Positions 8,968-17,435 of a DNA stretch of 64,000 nt are shown here, piece after piece; the stretch's first letter is position 1; the number at the start of each line of letters is the position of its first letter. This stretch comes from Candidatus Lernaella stagnicola (GTDB taxonomy: Bacteria > Lernaellota > Lernaellaia > Lernaellales > Lernaellaceae). Under the pieces are notes generated by a model, which saw nothing but the letters and a program-made list of their open reading frames with translations, made no database searches and was not told where the DNA came from. The stretch spans positions 150,126 to 214,125 of the forward strand of contig JAVCCK010000034.1 of the NCBI GenBank assembly GCA_030765525.1, in the 5' to 3' direction. Position numbers and translations under genes: made by a program.

Positions 8968-10413
8968 ATGACGGGATTTGACGAGAAGCACCTGACCCCG
9001 CGGCAGATCGTTGCAAAGTTGGACCGCTACATCGTCGAGCAAAACGACGCCAAGCGCTCGGTGGCGATCGCCGTGCGCAACCGTTGGCGCCGGGCGCAGC
9101 TCGACGAAGAATTGCAGGAAGAAATTTACCCGAAAAACATCATCATGATCGGGCCGACGGGCGTGGGCAAAACGGAAATCGCCCGCCGCCTGGCCAAGTT
9201 GGTCAACGCGCCTTTCCTGAAGGTCGAGGCGAGCAAGTTCACGGAAGTGGGCTACGTCGGTCGCGACGTGGAAAGCATGATCCGCGACCTGACGGAAATC
9301 GGTATCAACCAGGTGCGGGCCGAGCACGAACAGGAAGTGGCCGACAAGGCGCACGAGATCGCCGTCGAAAGAGTGCTGGACCTGTTGTTGCCTCCACCGC
9401 CGGTGCAAGCCAAGCGCGCGCCGGACGCGGAAATCGTTTACGAAGAAGAGCCTGTCGAAGGCGAGGACTTCGTGATTGTGCACGCGGAGGAGGAGAGCGC
9501 GACGTCCGAGGAAGACGCGGCGCGCAGTTACGAGCGCACACGCGAGAAGTTCCGCAAGATGTTGCTGAACGGCAAGCTGGACGATCGCGATGTGGAGATG
9601 AAGGTACCCGACCACTCGAAAATGCCGATGATCGAGATACTCTCCGGTTCCGGACTCGAGGACATGGACATCAACTTCAAGGACATGTTCGGCAACCTTT
9701 TCCCGGCGAAGACGAAAAAGACGAAGGTGAAGGTGCCCGAAGCCATGAGATTGATCGTGCGGGAGGAAACTCAACGCCTGATCGATATGGAGAAGGTTCA
9801 GGTCGAGGCGATCCGGCGTGTCGAGCAGAGCGGCATCATTTTTCTCGACGAAATCGACAAAATCGCCGGGCGGGAAAGCGGGCACGGTCCGGACGTTTCG
9901 CGTGAAGGCGTGCAACGCGACCTGCTGCCGATTGTGGAAGGCAGCAACGTAAATACCAAGCACGGCATGGTGCGCACCGATCACATCCTGTTCGTCGCAG
10001 CCGGCGCGTTCAATGTGGCGAAGCCTTCGGACCTCATCCCCGAGATGCAGGGGCGCTTCCCGATTCGTGTCGAACTCAAGAGTCTGTCGCTCGAAGCTTT
10101 CGTGCGGATTCTCACTGAGCCGCGGAACGCCTTGACCAAGCAGTACGAAGCATTGCTGGATACGGAAGGCGTGACGCTCAAATTCACCAAGGACGGCATC
10201 CGCCGCCTCGCCGAGGTCGCCGTGGAGGTTAACGAAAAAACCGAGGAAATCGGGGCGCGGCGCCTAGCGACGGTGATGGAGAAACTTTTGGAGACAGTCA
10301 GTTTCAACGCGCCGGATATGGGCGGGCAGACCGTGACGATCAACAAAGCCTTTGTTCACGACGCGTTGGCGGAAATTACCGAAGACGTCGATTTGTCGCG
10401 CTTCATTCTGTAA
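8968..10413 (+). CDS. hslU: HslU ATPase (unfoldase) subunit
   Basis: AAA+ unfoldase that feeds proteins into HslV. 481 residues, somewhat longer than the roughly 440 of E. coli. The extra length lies in a Glu-rich part of the intermediate (I) domain, about 145-195, which normally gates substrate access. Walker A is GPTGVGKT (62-69); Walker B is LDEID (293-297). The C-terminus ends SRFIL, like the tail that inserts into HslV. Confidence 0.95.
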   Translation: MTGFDEKHLTPRQIVAKLDRYIVEQNDAKRSVAIAVRNRWRRAQLDEELQEEIYPKNIIMIGPTGVGKTEIARRLAKLVNAPFLKVEASKFTEVGYVGRDVESMIRDLTEIGINQVRAEHEQEVADKAHEIAVERVLDLLLPPPPVQAKRAPDAEIVYEEEPVEGEDFVIVHAEEESATSEEDAARSYERTREKFRKMLLNGKLDDRDVEMKVPDHSKMPMIEILSGSGLEDMDINFKDMFGNLFPAKTKKTKVKVPEAMRLIVREETQRLIDMEKVQVEAIRRVEQSGIIFLDEIDKIAGRESGHGPDVSREGVQRDLLPIVEGSNVNTKHGMVRTDHILFVAAGAFNVAKPSDLIPEMQGRFPIRVELKSLSLEAFVRILTEPRNALTKQYEALLDTEGVTLKFTKDGIRRLAEVAVEVNEKTEEIGARRLATVMEKLLETVSFNAPDMGGQTVTINKAFVHDALAEITEDVDLSRFIL

Positions 10414-10425
10414 TAGGGGATCGCT

Positions 10426-11349
10426 ATGAGACATTTTCTGAGTTTGGCCGACTGGAGCGCGGATGAAATCGGGCGCGTGTTCGATGTTGCCGCGGACCTG
10501 CGTGAATTGTGGCGGGACGACAAAGAGCACCGCCCGCTCGACGGTCGCAGCGTCGCGCTCATTTTCGAAAAAAGCAGCACCCGCACACGAGTCTCGTTCG
10601 AGGTGGGGTGTTTCCAACTTGGCGCGCAAGGCCTGTTTTTGTCCTCACGTGATCTGCAGATGGGCCGCGGCGAGCCGATCAAGGATACCGCCCGCGTGCT
10701 CTCGCGCTACGTCGACGCGGTGATGATTCGCACTTTCGGGCAGGACGTGCTGGAAGAATTCGCCGCCCACGCCACGGTGCCGGTCATCAATGGGCTGACC
10801 GATTTGCTGCATCCGTGTCAGATATTGGCCGACCTGCAGACGGTGATCGATTACGTAGGTCACTACGAAAAACGAAAGATCGCCTACCTTGGCGACGGCA
10901 ACAACATGGCGAACAGTTGGCTCAACGCGGCCGGCCGCCTGGGCTTCGACCTGGCGCTCGCGTGCCCCGAGGGATACGCGCCGAACGCGGAAATTCTCGC
11001 CCGAGCGCAAGCCGAAGGCGCCGGCAGCATTACGGTGACGACCAACCCTGCCGAGGCCGTCGCCGACGCCCACGTGGTGACCACGGACGTCTGGACCTCG
11101 ATGGGAATGGAAGGGCAGGAGGATACGCGGCGTGCGGCCTTCGACGGTTTCCAGGTCAATGCCGAATTGATGGCCCTGGCCAGGGACGACGCGATTTTCC
11201 TGCACTGCCTGCCGGCGCATCGCGGCGAGGAAGTGACCGACGAGGTGATGGAATCGCCCGCGTCGAAGGTTTGGGACGAAGCCGAAAACCGCCTGCACGT
11301 GCAAAAAGCGATCATGGCGATGCTGATTGAGCCGGAGTCGTTCGCTTGA
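10426..11349 (+). CDS. argF: Ornithine carbamoyltransferase
   Basis: Makes citrulline from ornithine and carbamoyl phosphate in arginine biosynthesis. The 307-residue protein has the carbamoyl-phosphate motif SSTRTRVSFE, the HPCQ box (HPCQILADLQT), DVWTSMGME in the ornithine-binding region, and HCLPAHRGEEV with the active-site Cys. AGGGGA precedes the ATG. The stop overlaps the TTG start of maf in the sequence TTGA. No other arginine gene is in the window, so argF sits apart from the rest of its pathway. Confidence 0.94.
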   Translation: MRHFLSLADWSADEIGRVFDVAADLRELWRDDKEHRPLDGRSVALIFEKSSTRTRVSFEVGCFQLGAQGLFLSSRDLQMGRGEPIKDTARVLSRYVDAVMIRTFGQDVLEEFAAHATVPVINGLTDLLHPCQILADLQTVIDYVGHYEKRKIAYLGDGNNMANSWLNAAGRLGFDLALACPEGYAPNAEILARAQAEGAGSITVTTNPAEAVADAHVVTTDVWTSMGMEGQEDTRRAAFDGFQVNAELMALARDDAIFLHCLPAHRGEEVTDEVMESPASKVWDEAENRLHVQKAIMAMLIEPESFA

Positions 11350-11945
11350 GCGAAGCTCGGTTGATTCTCGCCAGCGCCAGTCCGCGACGGCGCGACTTGA
11401 TCACGCAGCTCGGCATCGATTTCGAGGTGTGTGTTTCCGGCGTGCCCGAGGAGCAGTTGCCGGGCGAAACGCCTGGGGATCACACGCGGCGCCTGGCTCG
11501 GGAGAAGGCGGCGGCGGTTGCGGCGAAGTATCCGTCCCGCTGGGTGCTGGGGGCCGACACGGCGGTGGTCGTTGACGATGCGATTCTGGGCAAGCCGCGG
11601 GACGCGGCCGAGGCGGTTGCGATGCTGCGTTTGATCAGCGGTCGTTGGCACATCGTCTTCACCGGCTTTTGCCTCATGCATCTTGAACAAGGGCGGGAAT
11701 ACGTGGACGTGGCCATGTCCGACGTGTTCATCCGTCTTTTGTCCGACGCGCAGATTCGCGCGTACGTCGCCACGGGCGAGCCGATGGACAAAGCCGGCGC
11801 GTACGCCATTCAGGGTATCGGGGCGGGGCTGGTGCAGCAGGTCAAGGGTTCGTACACGAACGTAGTCGGCCTGCCGCTGGCGGAAGTGGCGATGTTGTGG
11901 GAAACGATCTACGGTGAAGACATCCTGGTGAAGGGAAAGCCATGA
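11346..11945 (+). CDS. maf: Maf-family nucleotide pyrophosphatase
   Basis: House-cleaning nucleoside-triphosphate pyrophosphatase of the Maf/YhdE family, which hydrolyses dTTP/UTP and modified nucleotides. 199 residues starting at TTG and overlapping argF. Signatures are LILASASPRRRDLI at the start, VLGADTAVVVDD in the middle and DKAGAYAIQGIGA near the end. Its stop overlaps the next gene by four bases, giving a coupled argF-maf-yggS string. Confidence 0.92.
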   Translation: MSEARLILASASPRRRDLITQLGIDFEVCVSGVPEEQLPGETPGDHTRRLAREKAAAVAAKYPSRWVLGADTAVVVDDAILGKPRDAAEAVAMLRLISGRWHIVFTGFCLMHLEQGREYVDVAMSDVFIRLLSDAQIRAYVATGEPMDKAGAYAIQGIGAGLVQQVKGSYTNVVGLPLAEVAMLWETIYGEDILVKGKP

Positions 11946-12616
11946 GTGTGGCGGAAAACCTCAGAACCGTGTTGGAAGAAATCAGCCGCGCGGCCGAGCA
12001 AGCGGGGCGCGATGCGGCCTCGGTGCGTCTGGTCGCGGTGAGCAAAAAGCACGAGGCGGCGGCGATCGAGGCGGCGATGGCGGCCGGTCAAATGGACTTC
12101 GGCGAAAACTATGTGCAGGAGTTGCGCGACAAAGCGATGAAGGTTGCCGGCGAGCCGCGGTGGCATTACATCGGCCATCTGCAACGCAACAAGGTGAAAT
12201 ACCTGGCGCCGTGGATCCACATGATTCACACGGTGGACAGTATCCGTTTAGCGGACGGAATCGCTAGGCGGGCGGGCCTGCATGAACGCCGGATCAAAAT
12301 CCTGGTGCAGGTCAACGTGGCGCGAGAGGGTGTCAAGAGCGGTTGCGACCCCGAAGACGCGTCCGCATTGGTGCAACACGCGGCGGCTTTGCCGGAGTTG
12401 GAAGTGTGCGGCCTGATGACCATGCCGCCGTTTTGGCCGCCCGAGCAGGTCCGCCCTTTCTTTCGCGGCCTGCGCGAATTGCGCGACCGGTTGCAGGATG
12501 ATTTGGGCTTGGCGCTGCCGGAATTATCGATGGGAATGTCGGCGGATTTTCCCGCGGCAATCGAGGAAGGCGCGACGCTCGTGCGGGTCGGCACCCGGAT
12601 TTTCGGCGCTCGTTAA
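11942..12616 (+). CDS. yggS: YggS-family pyridoxal-phosphate homeostasis protein
   Basis: PLP-binding protein of the YggS/PROSC (PLPBP) family that buffers free pyridoxal phosphate; no catalytic activity is established for the family. 224 residues with a TIM-barrel fold. The PLP lysine is in LVAVSKKHEA, followed by FGENYVQEL and WHYIGHLQRNK. MSADFPAAIEEGATLVRVGT near the end is the phosphate-binding region. Confidence 0.92.
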   Translation: MSVAENLRTVLEEISRAAEQAGRDAASVRLVAVSKKHEAAAIEAAMAAGQMDFGENYVQELRDKAMKVAGEPRWHYIGHLQRNKVKYLAPWIHMIHTVDSIRLADGIARRAGLHERRIKILVQVNVAREGVKSGCDPEDASALVQHAAALPELEVCGLMTMPPFWPPEQVRPFFRGLRELRDRLQDDLGLALPELSMGMSADFPAAIEEGATLVRVGTRIFGAR

Positions 12617-12688
12617 TCGCCTTGCATTCACCAATTCTTTTAGTCAACATGGCCGCAAGGTCCCCTACCGGCGGGAGAAGATCGACGA

Positions 12689-13180
12689 ATGGCGAAAAAT
12701 CGCATGCGGATTTTTATATACACGGATCTGATGCACGAGTTGCAGAAGCTTTCCAAGGTCGAAGAGAATCACGCCCTTGGGCAAGCGGGCAGTACGCCGC
12801 TTTACGTGATGATGAATATGACCCGGCCCAGCAATGACGTTTTCGACTTGGGGCTCGATGACGACGCGCAAGATTTCATCAACGCGCAGGAACTCGAAGA
12901 GTTGTTTTCCGATGAAGACGGCGAACTGATCGAGGAACTCGAAAACCATCCGGACCTCTTTCGCGCCATCCCCTTCGAATTGGAGGACGGCTCGGAGGCC
13001 TTGGCGTACGATTTCGTCCGGCGCAGCCTCTATACGATGCACCGCATCCAGGACGAGAGCGATTGGGATTTGGCGATGCGCACGTACGATCCGACATGGG
13101 TCATCGGACCGTCCATTCCGCAAACCATCCGGAAACAGCCGGCGTCGTTGATTCGACCGCTTCGCCGGCGCCGCCGGTAG
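12689..13180 (+). CDS. Conserved-looking small protein of unknown function
   Basis: 163 residues and no domain I recognise. The start (MAKNRMRIFIYTDLMHELQ) is followed by an acidic middle (about 50-95, many Asp/Glu) and a very basic tail ending RPLRRRRR, which could contact nucleic acid or membrane lipids. No signal peptide or membrane segment is seen, so it is probably cytoplasmic. It lies 72 bases after yggS on the same strand and converges on the minus-strand purine phosphorylase. Codon use looks like that of the neighbours. Confidence 0.65.
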   Translation: MAKNRMRIFIYTDLMHELQKLSKVEENHALGQAGSTPLYVMMNMTRPSNDVFDLGLDDDAQDFINAQELEELFSDEDGELIEELENHPDLFRAIPFELEDGSEALAYDFVRRSLYTMHRIQDESDWDLAMRTYDPTWVIGPSIPQTIRKQPASLIRPLRRRRR

Positions 13181-13208
13181 TCTTTTCTCTTTTCCTTAAA
13201 TCAAGCAG

Positions 13209-14072
13209 CTAGAGCAGGCGAAGCATTTCCCCGAACGTTTGGGAGAACATCTCGGCGGCGGCCGTGGCGGCGTCCAGTACCTCGTGGTGCGTGGGATTCT
13301 CCTCGCCGGTGCCGTCATTGGCTACGTTCGTGATGCAGGCCAACGCGACGACTTGCAGGCCGGCGTAGCGGGCGAAAATCGCTTCGGGCACGGTGCTCAT
13401 GCAGGCAATGTCGCCGCCGATGACGCGGGTCATGCGTACTTCGGCCGGAGATTCGTAGTTGGGGCCGGCAAACGCGGTCAGCACGCCTTGGTGCAGGCGG
13501 CCGCCGCGCTCGGCCACGTGCGCCCGTAACTCGTCGAAAAAGTCGGTGCGGTACAGATCGGTCAACGACACGAAGGGCGAGACCTCCGGATCGAGAAACG
13601 CGTTGCCCTGGTATTCGCGAATCATTTCGAACAGAGGGTTGGTGCCCATGAGATTAATGTGGTCGCGGACCAGCACGATGTCGCCCGCGCGGTAATCGGG
13701 ATTGATGCCGCCGACGGCGGTCGTCAGGCAGATCGTGTGGGCGCCGAGACCGGCCGCGACTTGCACGGGCAACGTGAGTTTTGCGCCGGAAGCGCCCTCG
13801 TAAAAATGGAAGCGGCCGACGAATACGCCGACCTGGATTTCATCCAGCGAGCCCACGACCAGCTTGCCCGGGTGGCCGGGAATGCTCGGGGCCGGGTAGC
13901 CTTCGATTTGGTCGTAGGGGATTTGTTTGCGGACATGCAGTTGGTCGACGATGCCCGAGAGCCCGCTGCCGCTGACGGCGACGACATCGAGTTGCTCGAC
14001 GCCGTGACGCTTGAGACTGGCGATGATGCGGTCACGGTCCGGATGGCGGAGAGGGAAGTTCTTACAAGGCAT
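13209..14072 (-). CDS. Purine nucleoside phosphorylase (trimeric PNP family)
   Basis: Cleaves purine nucleosides with phosphate to the free base and (deoxy)ribose-1-phosphate for salvage. The 287-residue protein has the PNP phosphate loop GSGLSG, GRFHFYEG, TTAVGGINPDYRAGDIVL, the purine-site PNYESPAE and MSTVPEA, matching the inosine/guanosine-type family. In the C-terminal substrate loop it reads ENPTHHEVLD, where related enzymes have an Asn/His-rich motif, so base preference cannot be assigned. AGGAA lies just upstream of the ATG. The TPR lipoprotein gene ends nine bases upstream, so the two form an operon. A second phosphorylase (MTAP) lies at 19783. Confidence 0.88.
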   Translation of the reverse strand: MPCKNFPLRHPDRDRIIASLKRHGVEQLDVVAVSGSGLSGIVDQLHVRKQIPYDQIEGYPAPSIPGHPGKLVVGSLDEIQVGVFVGRFHFYEGASGAKLTLPVQVAAGLGAHTICLTTAVGGINPDYRAGDIVLVRDHINLMGTNPLFEMIREYQGNAFLDPEVSPFVSLTDLYRTDFFDELRAHVAERGGRLHQGVLTAFAGPNYESPAEVRMTRVIGGDIACMSTVPEAIFARYAGLQVVALACITNVANDGTGEENPTHHEVLDAATAAAEMFSQTFGEMLRLL

Positions 14073-14081
14073 TCGCAGTTC

Positions 14082-14843
14082 CTACTCGCAGAGCATCTTG
14101 TACTCATCGGCGCGGGCGCCGAATTCTCCGTAAGGATCCATTTGCTTGATACGCTTGAGCAGGTCGAGCCCGCGTTTTTTATCGCCTTGCTTGCACACGA
14201 CCATGGCCAGGTCGAGCATGGCTTCGGGAAACACGGGTCTGATTTCCAAACCGCGTTCGAGAATTTCCCGCGCGTCGTCGTAACGCTCCAAGGCGATGTA
14301 GACCTTGGCGAGGTTGTCGTAGGCGGTGAAGTACAGGCGGTCGTGGTCGATACATTCCTTGAGAAACTTCTCCGCTTCGAGGTAATCGCGCCTTTTGAAG
14401 TAGGCATACCCCAGGGCGTTGAGGGATTGGGCCCGGTTGCGGTAGAGGTCATTTTCCAGCGCGCTGTGGAACTCCTTGATGGCTATCTCGTAGCGGCCTT
14501 GAGTCAAGTAAAGGTGGCCGAGGTTGTGATGGGAGTCGGAGTGGTCGGGTTGCAGTTCAATCGCCTTCTTGAAGTTGCTGACCGCCTTGCCGTATTTCTC
14601 TTTGGAATAATAGACGATGCCCAGCGCGTGGTAGATTTCGGGATCGTTGGGATTGTAGGTCAGGGCCGTCTGGAGATCGCCGAGGGCGCTTGTGGGGTCG
14701 CCGTGGTACATGGAGGCGACGGCCATTTCGTAATAGCCTTGTGCTTTGCGGGCATCATCTTCGCCGACGCGTTTTTTACCGCAGGAGGCCGCGATCATCG
14801 AGAACGCCACAAGCACAATAACCAGATTTCGAACTAGTCGCAT
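14082..14843 (-). CDS. TPR-repeat lipoprotein (PilF/NlpI-like)
   Basis: I start at the ATG at 14843, giving 253 residues with a good lipoprotein signal (hydrophobic core, lipobox AASC at about residue 21). The rest is five or six TPR repeats (about 30-240; e.g. ALGIVYYSKEKYGKAVSNFKKAIEL, shown in part). The order resembles PilF/PilW, the outer-membrane lipoprotein that helps PilQ secretin assembly, and NlpI. No pilus genes are in view, so only a protein-scaffold role in the outer envelope can be supported. A convincing promoter lies 30-58 bases upstream. Confidence 0.75.
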   Translation of the reverse strand: MRLVRNLVIVLVAFSMIAASCGKKRVGEDDARKAQGYYEMAVASMYHGDPTSALGDLQTALTYNPNDPEIYHALGIVYYSKEKYGKAVSNFKKAIELQPDHSDSHHNLGHLYLTQGRYEIAIKEFHSALENDLYRNRAQSLNALGYAYFKRRDYLEAEKFLKECIDHDRLYFTAYDNLAKVYIALERYDDAREILERGLEIRPVFPEAMLDLAMVVCKQGDKKRGLDLLKRIKQMDPYGEFGARADEYKMLCE

Positions 14844-14855
14844 ATTTTTTGCCTC

Positions 14856-14869
14856 GGCCGAATTCGGCC
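14856..14869. promoter_or_regulatory. 14-bp perfect palindrome in the 5' leader of the TPR lipoprotein gene
   Basis: GGCCGAATTCGGCC is self-complementary and lies between the -10 box and the ATG of the minus-strand lipoprotein gene, close to the expected transcription start. That is a typical place for a repressor operator; a short RNA hairpin is the alternative. Confidence 0.35.
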
Positions 14870-14872
14870 AAA

Positions 14873-14901
14873 CTGTTAGCACCGAGCCATGATGGTGTCA
14901 A
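14873..14901 (-). promoter_or_regulatory. sigma70-like promoter for the TPR lipoprotein-PNP operon
   Basis: On the minus strand TTGACA (14901-14896) and TAACAG (14878-14873) are separated by exactly 17 bases. It faces away from the plus-strand promoter at 14955-14983, so the two operons share a compact divergent control region. Confidence 0.6.
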
Positions 14902-14954
14902 TATAAAGGCTTATGAGCTTAGGGAAAAGCGGGCAAGGCGAGATAACGAGCCGC

Positions 14955-14983
14955 TTGGCAGGGGGCCGACATTTGATTATAAA
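14955..14983 (+). promoter_or_regulatory. sigma70-like promoter for the tandem membrane proteins
   Basis: TTGGCA (14955-14960) and TATAAA (14978-14983) with a 17-base spacer. Each box matches consensus at five of six positions. Transcription would start about 30 bases before the ATG at 15024. Confidence 0.6.
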
Positions 14984-15023
14984 ACACCAGAGTATTTAAC
15001 TTCTAACATTTTGGTGGATTTCG

Positions 15024-17348
15024 ATGGCTGAAACAAATGCCGCCCGTCCGGGGCCGCAGGGGCCTTCGGCGCGATCAGTCGTATTGATTGTTTTCGTACT
15101 GGCCGCGTGCGCCTTGATGTTCGAACTGATTATCTCGCGCATGTCGGTCTTCTATTTGAACTACGCCAACAGCTTCTTGGCCATTCCGCTGACGCTGTTC
15201 GGGCTGGCGATCGGCAGCCTGCGCGTCCACTTAAGCAAGAAGGCGGTGGAAGAGGTCGACATCACGCGCAACCTCCTGTGGCTGACGGCGACATCGTTTC
15301 TGGCTTTCGCGATTGTGTTCTGGGTGTTCAGCCAGCATTTCACTATCGACTTGCGCACCATCCCCGCGGCGCGGGCGACCTTGTTCAAGACCCTGGCGTT
15401 TGTGCTGATTTTTCTGCCGCCGTTTTACTTTATCGGCAAGATCCTCACGACCCTGTATTCGAACTACCGCGCCATGATCGGTCGTTTGTACGGGTTCGAC
15501 CTGGCCGGGGCGGCGCTGGGCTGTTTTTTGACGCCGATCCTGTTCCATTTTGTCGACCTGCCGTATCTGATTTTCATTTGCCTGATGGCGATGGTCGCGG
15601 TGACGGCGTTATCGCTGGGGCGTTCGCGTTTGACGCGGGCGGTGCCGTTCGCGGTGCTCTCGTTGTTGTTGCTGCCGGCGCTGGTGTATTTGGAAGGTCA
15701 GTACGACATGCACCAGACGGTGGCATCGCAGAAAAGCCAGGAAGTCACGGAGCTGGCGCACAAGTGGAACGAATTTTCCCGTGTGTCACTACTGCGGATC
15801 AGGGGCCGCGAGAAGAAGGACGGGTGGTTCCGCATCATTCACGACAACGCCGAGAGTAATGTCGGCGTGCGGGCCTTTCGGCCGGATCGCGAACGGGCGG
15901 CGGATCGACGTTCCTACCTGAACCTGCCGTTTCTGCTGAATCGCCGGACCGACGAGATCATGGTCATGTTCGCCGGTTGCGGCAAGCAGATGGTGCAATT
16001 TGATGATGCCGGCGGCGGGGCGAAGCGCATCGTCGGCATCGAGATTAATCCACTCGTGCGGGACTTCGCGCTGGAGACGCCCGAACTCGAGAGAATGAAC
16101 CTGCGGGAATTTTTCGCCAAGCCGAACATCCGCCTGCACATTGAGGAAGGGCGGAGTTTTCTCGACAACGACAAGACAAGCTACGACGTCATCTACGCCG
16201 GCTCGAATGCCGCGACGTTCAAATACAAAACCGGCCACAGTCGTAAGTACTTGGATACCGTGGAGGCGTTCGAGGGCTACTTGGATCACTTGAAGGACGA
16301 GGCGCTGCTCATCTTCGACTGCCAGCCTTCGTTCCATAAGATCGAATCGTTGAAGGAGATTTACCGGCGTCGCGGTTGGAAGGATTTCAAGAAACACGTG
16401 GTGGTCATGACGCGCCGCGGGTACACGGATCACTGCGATGTGCTGGCCTATTCGACGACGCCTTTCAAGCCGGAGGATGTTAAGAGGATTCGTGAAACCT
16501 ACACCGATGGCAAGCAGCGCGTTTTGTACGCCCCCTACCGTCCGCGCAACAACCGGGAAGTGCTGGAAGTTGTTACACGGCCGGAGACTCCGTCGCTGAT
16601 GCTGGTCACCGACAATCGACCCTTCCTGCGTACGTTGGACTTCGCGAAATGGTCGCCGTTCCCGGGCATGAAAAGTTTGAAGAGGCTCAAGTTCTACCGC
16701 AGTTGGATCAAGATCACGACGATGTTCGCCGTGCTGCTTGGGCTGGCGGTGATACTCGCGCTGCTGTACGTCCTGCGCGCGGAAATGCCTCCGGCGGGCA
16801 TGGTGATCTACCTGCTGATCACCGGCTTCTGCTACATGCTCGTGGAAATTACTTACATCGGAAAGTTGGAACTGTTCCTCGAAAACCCGCTGTACAGCAT
16901 GTCGCTGCTGCTGTCGATTTTCCTCCTGACCAACGCCGTGGGCAGCATGCTCTACAAACGCTTCCAAGCCCGGCTCAACATGACTTGGATACCCCTTGTG
17001 GTCGGGGCGACGGTCCTGGTGTCGCTGTACTTGATACACCTGATGACCGCCTTCCGTCTCGGGCTGCCGCTGCCGTTGAAAATCTTGATGACCATCATCA
17101 TCGTCGCGCCGACCGGCGTGTGCCTCGGCCTCTTTTATCCCTTCGTCGTGACGTGGCTGCACGAAAACGGCCGCGAAAAGACCGTGCCGATCACCTACGG
17201 AATCAGCACGCTGTCGTCAGTTGCCGGGGCCACCTACACGATGACGATGATTATCAACTGGGGATACAACAACATGATTTACCAGGCGGCCGTCGGCTAC
17301 GCGGTGCTGACCGCGTTTATGTTCGTGTACCACCGCGTGCGTCGCTAA
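15024..17348 (+). CDS. Polytopic membrane protein with spermidine-synthase-like domain (copy 1)
   Basis: 774 residues in three parts. Residues 1-230 hold about six or seven membrane segments, including the conserved MFELIISRMSVFYLN. Residues 250-540 form a soluble Rossmann domain of the spermidine-synthase/SAM-methyltransferase type: the nucleotide loop is MVMFAGCGKQM (313-323), GIEINP ends strand 2, and YDVIYAGSNAATFKYK lies at the active-site edge. Residues 560-770 hold six or more further membrane segments. The Asp pair that binds the amine in true spermidine synthases is not evident, so the substrate is unknown. Families with this layout exist but are largely uncharacterised. The next gene is a close paralogue. 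Confidence 0.75.
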   Translation: MAETNAARPGPQGPSARSVVLIVFVLAACALMFELIISRMSVFYLNYANSFLAIPLTLFGLAIGSLRVHLSKKAVEEVDITRNLLWLTATSFLAFAIVFWVFSQHFTIDLRTIPAARATLFKTLAFVLIFLPPFYFIGKILTTLYSNYRAMIGRLYGFDLAGAALGCFLTPILFHFVDLPYLIFICLMAMVAVTALSLGRSRLTRAVPFAVLSLLLLPALVYLEGQYDMHQTVASQKSQEVTELAHKWNEFSRVSLLRIRGREKKDGWFRIIHDNAESNVGVRAFRPDRERAADRRSYLNLPFLLNRRTDEIMVMFAGCGKQMVQFDDAGGGAKRIVGIEINPLVRDFALETPELERMNLREFFAKPNIRLHIEEGRSFLDNDKTSYDVIYAGSNAATFKYKTGHSRKYLDTVEAFEGYLDHLKDEALLIFDCQPSFHKIESLKEIYRRRGWKDFKKHVVVMTRRGYTDHCDVLAYSTTPFKPEDVKRIRETYTDGKQRVLYAPYRPRNNREVLEVVTRPETPSLMLVTDNRPFLRTLDFAKWSPFPGMKSLKRLKFYRSWIKITTMFAVLLGLAVILALLYVLRAEMPPAGMVIYLLITGFCYMLVEITYIGKLELFLENPLYSMSLLLSIFLLTNAVGSMLYKRFQARLNMTWIPLVVGATVLVSLYLIHLMTAFRLGLPLPLKILMTIIIVAPTGVCLGLFYPFVVTWLHENGREKTVPITYGISTLSSVAGATYTMTMIINWGYNNMIYQAAVGYAVLTAFMFVYHRVRR

Positions 17349-17435
17349 CCGGGGCTTGGCAAACCGCAACAAGGTCGTTACAAGCGGGAAACGCCGTCGC
17401 CATTCGCCGCGCCGGTGTCGGACGAAGGAATCTGC

